A DNA stretch of 14,627 bases from Prevotella sp. UBA1104 (GCA_002314055.1 DCBP01000054.1:3392-18018), one strand, 5' to 3'; positions 6,944 to 14,627 are shown, numbered from the stretch's first letter. Numbers and translations: made by a program. Notes: generated by a model from the sequence alone, not told the origin.

Positions 6944-8434
6944 ATGAAAACAATTTGCCTGTATTTTGAGATACACCAGATAATACATCTAAAGAGATAC
7001 CGTTTTTTTGATATTGGTACGGATCATTACTATTATGACGACTACGAGAATGACCGCAGCATAGGGGATATTGCCGAAAGGTCGTATATGCCAGCCCTGA
7101 ATACTTTCTTGGAAATGATTAAGGAAAACGGCAATTATTTCAAGGTCGCATTCTCGCTTTCAGGTGTCGGTATCGAACAGCTGGAAATGCATGCACCACA
7201 GGTGCTTGCAAAACTTCAGGAGCTTAACGACACGGGATGCGTAGAATTCCTTGCCGAACCATATTCTCATGGCTTGTCTTCATTGGCTAATGAGGAGTGC
7301 TTCATGGCTGACGTGAAGAAACAGATGGCCAAGATGGAGGAGTATTTCGGCAAGAAGCCAACGGTGTTGCGTAACTCTTCACTTATCTATAGTGATGAAA
7401 TAGGTAGTGTTGCAGCACAGATGGGATTCAAGGGAATGCTGACAGAAGGTGCTAAACATGTCTTGGGTTGGAAATCGCCTCATTACGTTTACAACTGCTG
7501 TATGGCTCCAAAACTAAAACTTTTGCTGCGCGATGTAGAACTCAGCGACGATATCTCTTTGCGTTTCAACAATCCTGATTGGCAGGGATATCCATTGTTT
7601 GCTGATAATTACATTAACAAGATTGCATCGCTGCCTGATAATGAGCAGATTATAAATATCTTTATGGAACTTTTGGCGCTTGGTATTTCTCAGCCATTGT
7701 CGTCAAATATCCTTGAATTTATAAAAGCACTTCCGAGGTGCGCAAAACAAAAGGGTATTACTTTTTCTACACCATCGGAAATTTGCAGTAAGATGAACAG
7801 TGTTGGCGACCTTATGGTTCCTGATACCTTGTCGTGGGTAGATGAGGAACGTGACGTTAGTTGCTGGCTTGGTAATCCGATGCAGCGTGAGGCTTTCAGA
7901 AAGCTGTATAGTATTGCTGACCGCGTGCGTATTGCCAATGATCCACGTATAAATCAAGATTGGGACTATTTGCAGGCAAGTAACAATTTCCGCTTTATGA
8001 CGACGAAGCCATCTAATGTCGGTCTTGACCGCGGCATTTATTCATCGCCGTTTGATGCGTTCACTAACTATATGAATATCTTGGGTGACTTTATAAGCCG
8101 AGTAAACTCTCTTTACCCTGAGGATATTGACAACGAAGAGCTTGATTCTCTTCTTACGGCAATAAAGAACCAAGGGGATGAGATTGAGGCTAAGGATAGT
8201 GAGATTGTCAGACTTAAAGCTAAAGTGGCTAAGCTTCAAGCTGAAGAAGAGAAGCTGAAAGCAAAATATGAGAAGGTAGCTGACAAGTTAAAGAAGGCTG
8301 GCGAGAAGAAAGCTCCTACCGCAAAAGCTAAGACGACTGAGAAAGATAGGGTAAAAGCTGTTTCTCAGAAGACTTCAAAGAGAACTGTTAAGAAAGAAGG
8401 TGATGTTGCTGATACAACTGCCAATAAAGATTAA
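6944..8434 (+). CDS. GH57 alpha-amylase-like protein lacking catalytic residues, with coiled-coil tail
   Basis: The body (about residues 1-400) is clearly family GH57 of the alpha-amylase-like type: it opens with FEIHQIIHLKRYRFFDIG, then VEFLAEPYSHG, PTVLRNSSLIYSDEIG, and MLTEGAKHVLGWKSP. In active relatives, as I recall them, the third segment reads RNTEL with the nucleophile Glu; here it is RNSSL (Ser146). The acid/base region usually reads MDYETFGEH; here it is MELLALGIS (Glu242 in place of Asp). HQP is also HQI. The protein is therefore probably not a hydrolase and may bind glucan or assist its neighbours. Residues about 405-455 form a heptad-like coiled coil rich in K, E and L, and residues 455-496 are a Lys/Thr/Ala-rich disordered tail. 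No signal peptide. Last gene of the cluster; terminator 33 bases later. Confidence 0.88.
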   Translation: MKTICLYFEIHQIIHLKRYRFFDIGTDHYYYDDYENDRSIGDIAERSYMPALNTFLEMIKENGNYFKVAFSLSGVGIEQLEMHAPQVLAKLQELNDTGCVEFLAEPYSHGLSSLANEECFMADVKKQMAKMEEYFGKKPTVLRNSSLIYSDEIGSVAAQMGFKGMLTEGAKHVLGWKSPHYVYNCCMAPKLKLLLRDVELSDDISLRFNNPDWQGYPLFADNYINKIASLPDNEQIINIFMELLALGISQPLSSNILEFIKALPRCAKQKGITFSTPSEICSKMNSVGDLMVPDTLSWVDEERDVSCWLGNPMQREAFRKLYSIADRVRIANDPRINQDWDYLQASNNFRFMTTKPSNVGLDRGIYSSPFDAFTNYMNILGDFISRVNSLYPEDIDNEELDSLLTAIKNQGDEIEAKDSEIVRLKAKVAKLQAEEEKLKAKYEKVADKLKKAGEKKAPTAKAKTTEKDRVKAVSQKTSKRTVKKEGDVADTTANKD

Positions 8435-8467
8435 TCAGAATCGTTTTAAATAAGTACCAGTAAATGT

Positions 8468-8505
8468 AGTCCAGGTGAGTGTTATTCACCTGGACTTTTT
8501 ATTTC
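8468..8505 (+). terminator. Rho-independent terminator after the GH57 gene
   Basis: A perfect 11-bp stem, AGTCCAGGTGA (8468-8478) with TCACCTGGACT (8486-8496), around a 7-base loop is followed by a T-rich run (8496-8505). It closes the glycogen operon. Confidence 0.93.
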
Positions 8506-8702
8506 ATTCCCCGACATAACGGTCTGTGTATGATTTCATGTTATATACTAAACTTTCGTTTTGAGATAAAACCGTCATCGGGCGATAAACATAAAAAATA
8601 GGAAATCAATCTTTTGTAACAAACAATTAAAACAGAGTGTAAGAAAATACTGTAATTCTTATCTTTATAAGTTAAAACAGAAACTTAAATTAATAAGTAA
8701 CT

Positions 8703-8725
8703 GTTCATAATTATCTTATATGAAC
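8703..8725. repeat. Short inverted repeat
   Basis: GTTCATA (8703-8709) and TATGAAC (8719-8725) are exact reverse complements around a 9-base loop. It lies immediately left of the phased ACAAC array and could mark its boundary. Confidence 0.45.
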
Positions 8726-8726
8726 G

Positions 8727-8798
8727 ACAAAAGAGACAATGGAGACGACTTAATATAATAAAACAACAAAAACAACCGGTACAACAAATACAACACCT
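8727..8798 (+). repeat. Direct repeat array ACAACnnnn, exact 9-bp period
   Basis: Perfect ACAAC pentamers begin at 8763, 8772, 8781 and 8790, each followed by four variable bases. The same phase extends leftward with degenerate copies ACAAA (8727), ACAAT (8736) and ACGAC (8745); the unit at 8754 (TATAA) does not fit. The pentamer is conserved while the 4-base spacers vary, as expected of tandem protein-binding half sites rather than of a copied minisatellite. Confidence 0.75.
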
Positions 8799-8821
8799 GC
8801 GTGTGTGTGGCAAGCATGAAG

Positions 8822-8857
8822 GTTGTTTGGGTTGTCTATGTTGTGAAGGTTGTTTTT
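8822..8857 (-). repeat. Opposed repeat array GTTGTnnnn, exact 9-bp period
   Basis: GTTGT, the reverse complement of ACAAC, begins at 8822, 8831, 8840 and 8849: four perfect copies with the same 9-bp period as the left array but the opposite orientation, 27 bases beyond it. The spacers do not mirror those of the left array, so the pair is not a simple perfect palindrome. One register gives a 10-bp match (8768-8777 with 8848-8857). Confidence 0.75.
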
Positions 8858-8913
8858 TAAATATTAATATTTTGTTTTTTGTATAAATTAATTGTGCGTA
8901 ACTACTTATAAGA

Positions 8914-8953
8914 AAAAAATCACGGAAGATAATAAATTCCTCCGTGATTTTTT
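8914..8953 (-). terminator. Terminator of the large exoprotein gene (bidirectional)
   Basis: A 13-bp perfect stem (8914-8926 with 8941-8953, core TCACGGA/TCCGTGA) has A-tract and T-tract flanks on both sides and begins 15 bases beyond the stop codon of the minus-strand gene. It should terminate that gene and could also stop plus-strand transcription. Confidence 0.9.
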
Positions 8954-8968
8954 AGTTATAAAATTCTT

Positions 8969-11900
8969 TTATTTCTTAGCAAATTTTCCATTCCTCTTAG
9001 AAATGTAAATACCCTGTTGATTTGCGGATTCAATGCGTTGTCCGCTGGTGGTGTATAAAGTATCCTTTATAGGCTCTTCGATTTCTTCATCAGAATCGTC
9101 ATCACCATGGATAGGGTAGGAAGGAATACTTGTATCGCTGGCAAATGTAAAGCGGATAGCCTTCGTACCCGTTGCCAGTGCACTCTGTCCACTGGTGCTC
9201 ACCATATCTTGAGGCAACCATGCCCTATAAGCCTTCAGCATCGTACCGGTAAACTTATAGAAGCCAAGTCCCCATGTCTTGTTGGCAAGGACATAGCAGT
9301 TGATGTTTGTAGCCGAGATATCATTCTTTGTAGGGTTACCGGTAAGGATTGTCGGGTTTGTGCATGAGCGTGACGTCGGATTAAACGGATGGATGCCCAC
9401 AGGACCGTAAACCACGTAACCCTTTTCTTTGTCGATTACCGTAACTGGTGTGAGCGTCATCGTGAGGTCGGTAACTTTTTCATCATCCGTAGTCTTGTCG
9501 TGTGCGGTTGCAGCATACACTGTTACATCCTGTGGCACCTTGGCATTAAACGGCAGGCAGATGGTGCTCCATCCGTAAGGAGTGCCGTCTACGGTCAAGT
9601 CGCCCGTCTGCTTAATCTCCAGTTCGTATGGGTCTTGCAGTTCAAAATGTATTGTATCTGTTGCTGCTCCCAGTCCGCCCATTTGGTTGGCAGCACGCAC
9701 GTTGTAATAACCGGAGCCATAGCCAGTGATGTTCACGCTCGTGTCGGTTGTATTCTCCTTGTAAATCCACTTGCCGGTTTTCTCTTCGAGTTTGAACACA
9801 AAGTAGCACAGTGCCGACGGCTGGGCCTGCCATATCAGGTTGTCGCCGTCAAGCTCTATCTGGTCGTCCCACAACTCGTGGTTCTCGTCCATGTCAGCTT
9901 CAGTAGCCGAAGTGGCGTCAATCTGCTTGCACAGTTCGTTAGGCTCGAATGCATCGGGGCCGCCCATAGCATTTCGGATAGTGTAGTTCTCTGCAAGTTC
10001 ATCGCTCAAGATACAGTCGTCTGAACCTGGTGCAGGAGAGCAGGCTGCGAGCGAGCGCGTACCGAGAGAGAGAAGGTTTCCGGCTCCGTCCATACTTCTG
10101 TATTCATGGAAGCGCACTACCAGTTCTGTTGTCATCTTGTTCCATCCGTATGTTCGCGGCTGTGTATACATCCTTGTGTTAAGGAATGTACATGCAGGAG
10201 ATTTATTCCACGGACGAGCCAGCGTCCAGTCGTTACCCTTCAGCTGTGTCGGGTTCTCATCTTCGGGTTTTATAGTGCAGTTGTTGAACACATAACCGAA
10301 GTCTTGGGTTTCCTCTGTAGACGGGGCTGCGATGTTGTTTCCCGTTCGGTCGCGAACGATGATGTTGCATTTCTCATACCATATATTACCGTTTCCGCAG
10401 AGCCAGTCGACCACTCCATACAGGTCGCTGCTCTCGAAATAGCCGCGGTAGTCGCTGTTGGCGTTGCTTGAATAATAGGTATCTTGCCAGCTCTTCAGGG
10501 CGATGCTCTTCATTATTGTCCTGTTGCCGCGGTCGAGGAAGGCTGCGGCACGTCCGGCTCCGCCGGTGCCTTGTCCTGACATGGAGCCGAAGTAGTTGAA
10601 CCTGTTCTCAAGTGTAAGGTCTTCGGCATAGAAGTCGGTGGCTGTTTTGTCGGTATTCAATGTGGCGGCATAGCTGATACCCTCCACTATCGGGTGATTG
10701 TATATCATGGTGCCGTCTTTGCTCTGTCCTACAATCGACACGTTAGGTTTCTTCACGATTGTCATGTGGTTGTTCTGTCCATTCATGTCGGGACGCACCT
10801 TGCCGGCCTCGTCTTTTGGCACGAGGTCGCCTGTTGTCGGGCAGGATATCGTGGAGTTTCCGGTCAGTTTGTACTCCCCGTCGGGCACGAAGACGAAGTA
10901 GCGGTGGTTATTCTCCTTCGTGTTGTTGTATATTTTGTCCGTCGCCTCGCCATTGGCTGCCCTGATTGCCTCATCCATATCGCCGTCGATTCCCACAACA
11001 AAATCAAACTGGTGGTGATGATAGTAGTCCTTGTCGTCAATGATATGCAGGGTCAGATTTAAATCCTGCTGGCATGACATGCCATAGATGTCTTTGAACA
11101 GACCTGCCTTATGAGGAATGTTGAGCACCACAGTGCCACCCTTTGGTACATCCCAATATTTGAATTCAAGCGTCTTGGCTGACTTGGCGGTACTCGTGAT
11201 GTTGTATTCCGGACTGGTTATGGTCGTTGCCTCCATAGTGCGGTTGAACTCCACTCTTATCAGTCCGCTCTGAGGCACATCATAAATTTCGTTTGATGTC
11301 TCGGTATAATCCGTGCCATTCACCGTAATCTTTACGAACTGTGGGGTATTGCCGGCTTCTGGGGTATTAAACACAAACTCTATAGGATATGTTTCTACGA
11401 TTATACCGCTTGCGGTGCGCACTGTAGCAACACATGCTTTGGCGTATATGGTGGCTTCAGTTGCCGTCACCGTACCGTTCTCTGTGGCCGTACCAGTTAC
11501 AGCTGGTATCTTCTCATCGGTTTCCCATGGCGACACGTGGAAAGTCACGTGATTGTCGGCTGCCATCTGTGCGGCAATCTGTTCGGCAGTGTAAGTCTCG
11601 CCGTTGCATGTCAGACTTTCTATCGTGGCCTTTGTGGCGGTCTGCGGCTTGTATGTTATACTGAAGTTCTTGCTATAGATACCGTCGAGGAACAGAATTT
11701 GGTCGATAGACTTGTCGCCGACACATTCGGCTTCTACCTCACGTTTCTGCGTGCCTGTAGGCGTAACGACTTTTCCCGCGATGCTCAATTGTGATATGTC
11801 TTGGGTGGCTACCCATTTCACAACGCACTTCGGTGTGACGGGGATTTCAATTATTGACTTGCCGTTGATCTGTATACGTTCCGTCCTGTTTGCATCGGTG

Positions 11901-14627
11901 TTGTTGAATTTTCCGCCTTGAGTTGCATCGAGACGCACTTTCATGTCGATGCTCTCACCCGCCTTGTTGGTCAGCTGGGTAACGAGGATTCCTGCCGTAC
12001 CCTCGTAGTTGATGGTAGGTGCTCCTTCCTCCTTGTCCAGATACCATGTGGCTGTGCAGTCTTCTGTCAGGTCAAGGATATTGAACGGGTTTGGCACGAA
12101 TACGGGGAAAAGTCGCAAGTCGGTTGTCGTGGCCTTGTAGTCGTTTCCGATGATATATGTACCGCCGGCATCGTCTCTCCAGTGGTCGAGGGTGTTTCCC
12201 TCGTAGTAGAGCGTCTGGTTGCGCGGTATGGTGTATGTGTCGCCCTCCTCCAGCCATGCCGCCTCGGGAGCCGTTCCCGTTGCCAGTTCTCCTGCATTGT
12301 ATGTTATATAGTAGGTGTCTTTCTCCTTGAAATACACTTCAAAGGTTCGGTGGGTTGTAATGTTGAACTCTATCTCATAGCGGGTGCGCAAGCTGTCGGC
12401 GGTCTCTTGTGCCGTAGGCGCTACTTCTCTCAACAGGAACACCGTATTGTCTGCGTCGCCCCATGAGCCATCAGCATTTTTGCTTACTTTCGATGTTGTG
12501 GAAACGTCACCAAGTCCCACCATGTCCACAGTGCCGTCATCGTAGTTCATTCTGAGTACAGCAAGGGGTTCGCCGTTGGCATCGGTCTTTGCAGGGTCTA
12601 CAATCTTGTCCAGTTTGTAGCCGAACTTACGGTTGAGCGTAAGTCTCACGCGGTCGCCCTGGTGGAAGGCATATCCGCCGTCTTCCAGTTCCTTAACTTC
12701 CGTACCGGACACCGATTCAATCTTGCTTACCACTCCGCGGCCCTCACTGTCTACGGTGGTATGCATACTCACGAGGTTGGCCGGCTGTATGTTCAGTTCC
12801 AGCCACTTGTAGTAGGAGTAGTCGTCGCCGATGCATATAGCCACACGATCGGCAGAACTTGTAGTGGTGTATGTATATACATACATTTTGTCACTACCTG
12901 CCTTTTCGCGCTCCTGCTGTGTTCGTTCCTCGTCGAGAGTAGGCACCACGCCATCGAAAGTTGTCGTCGTAATTTTTGCATATGTCAGCATCGAGATTTT
13001 CGTTCCTGTTTCTGCTGGTACCCAAAGAGTGGTGCCCGGTCCGAAGGCGCACCAGTTGTCGAGGTCGGTATTGCGGATATATCCCTTGCTGCCAGTGTCA
13101 CACCACAGTGCCACGTCGCGGTCGTGGTCATTGTTTTCTCCTCCCTCCATAACTGTGATATGTGCCTGTGCTGTCCAGAATGGTTTTTCGTTCTTTCCTA
13201 TATTCACTTCCTGGGCACACACGTTGCGGCGCATGTTCAAATCCGGGTCGTTGTATTCTTGTATCTCACGGGCAAAATCGAAGCGCAACACGGCATTGCT
13301 CATGCGGTTGGTATATGATGCCGGATTCGTTTTGAACACAGGTATGAGGGTAAGCGTTTCGCCTGGTGTTTTGAAAGAGTAAAGCTGTCCAGGGACGAAG
13401 TGGTTGTCTCCTTCGGTGCCTTCTGCTTTCCAATATTGCAGGGTAGAGCCGTAGCTGGCAGCGTCGTCGTTCTTGTAGAATGTATAGTTTGTAGGGATAG
13501 CGAAGGAGCGCACGTTTCTCTGCTCGTCGGGGGTGATACTGTATGAACCCTTGTAATTGTCGGATGCGGCGTTTACAGTTCCCTCCGGTATCTTGAATAT
13601 CACGGTTCCTTTGTTTCCGAGAGTAAAGTGGGCGATAAGGGTTTTGTCGGCGGCTCCTGTCGTGAAGGGGTATGGGTTTGTGTTTGAAACATTGTTGCCG
13701 TCTTCTGCCCAATAGTTCAGCATATAGTTTCTCATAGCCGAAGCAGTTGCGTTGACCTCTGTTCCTTCCTCAAACCAGCTTTCAACCTGTACCAACCTTC
13801 CGTCTTCATTGCGTGTTTCCTGATAGAAGTTGTCGTATTTGGGAGAGAGAGACACTGTACCGAGTGTTATGTCCGAAGACTTTACCGTAACTCTGTGCAG
13901 TTCCTTTCGCATGAATGACACGACTACACTGTTGTTGCCGGAAACAACAGTGTAGTCGAAGTTGTCCGACTGATATGTTGTTCCGTTGATTGTTAGGTTG
14001 TCAAACTCGTATCCGTAGTCAGGTTTCACATTGATGTTCACCACGTCGCCCTCTTTATACCTTATTCCGATATTGTCGCGAGACGCTTCTGTGTTCTTCA
14101 GAGTTACCGTTGCTTTACCGGCGTTTATCGGCCGCTCGTTGGGGAACTTGTCGCTGTTCATATTGGATATGATGTACATAAGGTCTATGCTCGGCAACAC
14201 AGGATAGGTCACGGTGATGTCGTTGTAGAAGCCCCATTGGTCGTTTGAACCGGATTTCTCTATAAATATCACAGCCTCCTTAGCGTCGCCCTTATACGTA
14301 AAGGTAAGTGTCTTATAGTCTGACGATACGGATATGTTCTCGTTGTCCGTACCATTCTTCAGTGAATATCCGTTGGCGTCGCTAATCTGTATTATTGCAT
14401 CATTTGCTGGATCTTTACCGAAGAATGTCTCATTGTTCGACGAGGTGCCGTCTATCTTGTCGGAGGCATGTATGGTGACGGTCATGCCATAAACGGCAGG
14501 AATGGTGAACTGGGTCTTGTTGTTTATCTGTGCTCCTTTCGACCCGTTGTTCAAGTCGTTGATACGGCTGTCATTATTTACTATCTTACCGTTCGTGGCA
14601 TCTATCTGATGTTTACTGGATTTACTT
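8969..14627 (-). CDS. Giant multidomain pectinesterase-type (CE8) surface/secreted protein, 5' end outside window
   Basis: Open to the window edge (24 further codons precede the TTG at 14554), so the N-terminus and any signal peptide are missing; at least 1,885 residues. Numbering from 14554: InlB-like beta repeats about 145-410 and 600-700, with a related unit 745-820; beta-sandwich modules about 417-600 and 822-970; a carbohydrate esterase family 8 right-handed beta-helix about 1185-1535; further beta modules 1540-1815; an acidic linker; and a tail LYTTSGQRIE...GIYISKRNGK (1831-1861). CE8 motifs are WQDTYY (Gln1357, Asp1358 acid/base), GVVDWLCGN (Asp1383 nucleophile) and LARPW (Arg1447, Trp1449). 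The family's upstream Gln (QAVAL) is Arg1335 here (RAAAF). It likely removes methyl esters from pectin outside the cell; the tail suggests surface sorting, perhaps by type IX secretion. G+C is visibly higher than in the operons to its left. CE8 call firm, substrate and sorting inferred. Confidence 0.88.
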   Translation of the reverse strand, partial: SKSSKHQIDATNGKIVNNDSRINDLNNGSKGAQINNKTQFTIPAVYGMTVTIHASDKIDGTSSNNETFFGKDPANDAIIQISDANGYSLKNGTDNENISVSSDYKTLTFTYKGDAKEAVIFIEKSGSNDQWGFYNDITVTYPVLPSIDLMYIISNMNSDKFPNERPINAGKATVTLKNTEASRDNIGIRYKEGDVVNINVKPDYGYEFDNLTINGTTYQSDNFDYTVVSGNNSVVVSFMRKELHRVTVKSSDITLGTVSLSPKYDNFYQETRNEDGRLVQVESWFEEGTEVNATASAMRNYMLNYWAEDGNNVSNTNPYPFTTGAADKTLIAHFTLGNKGTVIFKIPEGTVNAASDNYKGSYSITPDEQRNVRSFAIPTNYTFYKNDDAASYGSTLQYWKAEGTEGDNHFVPGQLYSFKTPGETLTLIPVFKTNPASYTNRMSNAVLRFDFAREIQEYNDPDLNMRRNVCAQEVNIGKNEKPFWTAQAHITVMEGGENNDHDRDVALWCDTGSKGYIRNTDLDNWCAFGPGTTLWVPAETGTKISMLTYAKITTTTFDGVVPTLDEERTQQEREKAGSDKMYVYTYTTTSSADRVAICIGDDYSYYKWLELNIQPANLVSMHTTVDSEGRGVVSKIESVSGTEVKELEDGGYAFHQGDRVRLTLNRKFGYKLDKIVDPAKTDANGEPLAVLRMNYDDGTVDMVGLGDVSTTSKVSKNADGSWGDADNTVFLLREVAPTAQETADSLRTRYEIEFNITTHRTFEVYFKEKDTYYITYNAGELATGTAPEAAWLEEGDTYTIPRNQTLYYEGNTLDHWRDDAGGTYIIGNDYKATTTDLRLFPVFVPNPFNILDLTEDCTATWYLDKEEGAPTINYEGTAGILVTQLTNKAGESIDMKVRLDATQGGKFNNTDANRTERIQINGKSIIEIPVTPKCVVKWVATQDISQLSIAGKVVTPTGTQKREVEAECVGDKSIDQILFLDGIYSKNFSITYKPQTATKATIESLTCNGETYTAEQIAAQMAADNHVTFHVSPWETDEKIPAVTGTATENGTVTATEATIYAKACVATVRTASGIIVETYPIEFVFNTPEAGNTPQFVKITVNGTDYTETSNEIYDVPQSGLIRVEFNRTMEATTITSPEYNITSTAKSAKTLEFKYWDVPKGGTVVLNIPHKAGLFKDIYGMSCQQDLNLTLHIIDDKDYYHHHQFDFVVGIDGDMDEAIRAANGEATDKIYNNTKENNHRYFVFVPDGEYKLTGNSTISCPTTGDLVPKDEAGKVRPDMNGQNNHMTIVKKPNVSIVGQSKDGTMIYNHPIVEGISYAATLNTDKTATDFYAEDLTLENRFNYFGSMSGQGTGGAGRAAAFLDRGNRTIMKSIALKSWQDTYYSSNANSDYRGYFESSDLYGVVDWLCGNGNIWYEKCNIIVRDRTGNNIAAPSTEETQDFGYVFNNCTIKPEDENPTQLKGNDWTLARPWNKSPACTFLNTRMYTQPRTYGWNKMTTELVVRFHEYRSMDGAGNLLSLGTRSLAACSPAPGSDDCILSDELAENYTIRNAMGGPDAFEPNELCKQIDATSATEADMDENHELWDDQIELDGDNLIWQAQPSALCYFVFKLEEKTGKWIYKENTTDTSVNITGYGSGYYNVRAANQMGGLGAATDTIHFELQDPYELEIKQTGDLTVDGTPYGWSTICLPFNAKVPQDVTVYAATAHDKTTDDEKVTDLTMTLTPVTVIDKEKGYVVYGPVGIHPFNPTSRSCTNPTILTGNPTKNDISATNINCYVLANKTWGLGFYKFTGTMLKAYRAWLPQDMVSTSGQSALATGTKAIRFTFASDTSIPSYPIHGDDDSDEEIEEPIKDTLYTTSGQRIESANQQGIYISKRNGKFAKK

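Larger units (their letters stand above)
8506..8913. other. Noncoding AT-rich island between convergent terminators
   Basis: About 400 bases lie between the terminator of the glycogen operon and that of the large exoprotein gene. No ORF with coding character was seen; the longest curiosity is a 33-codon hydrophobic frame on the minus strand (8716-8817). No TAnnTTTG promoter match was found on either strand. It contains an imperfect inverted repeat (8509-8523 against 8571-8582), a short hairpin (8703-8725), and the two phased pentamer arrays listed separately. Confidence 0.6.

Noticed and set aside
8509..8582. Imperfect inverted repeat (CCCGACATAACGGT against ACCGTCATCGGG)
   Set aside because: Contains gaps and a ~47-base loop; could be chance, and no function is suggested by its position just after the operon terminator.
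8716..8817. 33-codon hydrophobic ORF on the minus strand (starts MLATHTQVLYLLYRLF) running through the ACAAC array
   Set aside because: The 9-bp period is three codons, which gives the frame a repeated Leu pattern, but there is no ribosome-binding site or promoter, and the second array does not stay open in the matching frame. Treated as a by-product of the repeats.
8763..8857. Phased pentamer arrays considered as a CRISPR array
   Set aside because: Units of 9 bp with 4-base spacers are far too short, orientation reverses in the middle, and no cas genes are nearby.
8763..8857. Arrays considered as a simple terminator hairpin
   Set aside because: Pairing between arms is interrupted at every spacer and there are already clear terminators on both sides (8468-8505, 8914-8953).
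9389..10024. 211-codon plus-strand ORF opposite the exoprotein gene, and several similar ones (10694-11062, 11918-12466, 12662-13318)
   Set aside because: They are antisense to a continuous gene with recognisable domains, have no recognisable protein features or start signals, and such open antisense frames are common opposite G+C-rich codons.

Overview
The window looks like chromosomal DNA of a member of the Bacteroidales, probably Prevotella or a close relative. The basis is the gene content, two promoters that fit the Bacteroidetes consensus (TTTG, 19 bp, TAnnTTTG), mostly weak Shine-Dalgarno signals, and a giant pectinesterase-type exoprotein ending in the short 'SGQR...GIYI...NGK' tail common in this group. 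This assignment rests on motif recognition; no database search was run.

Layout. (1) 1-633 is the C-terminal two thirds of a glyceraldehyde-3-phosphate dehydrogenase gene, cut by the window edge and closed by a strong terminator (661-699). (2) 752-2650 holds a two-gene unit, miaA (tRNA dimethylallyltransferase) and a diacylglycerol-kinase-family protein with altered nucleotide-site motifs. Its promoter appears to start inside the upstream terminator. (3) 2713-3417 on the minus strand is a Crp/Fnr-family regulator, convergent with the kinase gene across a long hairpin and divergent from the next cluster. (4) 3680-8434 is an alpha-glucan (glycogen) cluster: a GH133-type debranching enzyme, a GT4/GT5-like glycosyltransferase that may be a glycogen synthase, and a GH57 alpha-amylase-like protein. 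The last lacks both expected catalytic residues and carries a coiled-coil plus Lys-rich tail. A clear terminator follows. (5) 8506-8913 is a noncoding, AT-rich island between two convergent terminators. It holds an array of ACAAC pentamers with an exact 9-bp period, followed by an opposed array of GTTGT pentamers with the same period. (6) 8969-14627 on the minus strand is a very large surface or secreted protein, open at the window edge, with InlB-like repeats, beta-sandwich modules, a carbohydrate esterase family 8 (pectin methylesterase) domain and a C-terminal tail.

How the parts fit. The cluster at 3680-8434 probably acts on intracellular storage glucan: the transferase extends chains, the debranching enzyme removes alpha-1,6 branches, and the catalytically altered GH57 protein may have a binding or scaffolding role. 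The Crp-like protein, transcribed divergently from the cluster, is a plausible but unproven regulator. The large exoprotein belongs to extracellular pectin use and is unrelated to the glycogen genes. The points most worth following up are the 9-bp-phased opposed repeat arrays (8727-8857) and the GH57 pseudoenzyme in the glycogen operon. No mobile element, CRISPR array, tRNA or rRNA was seen.
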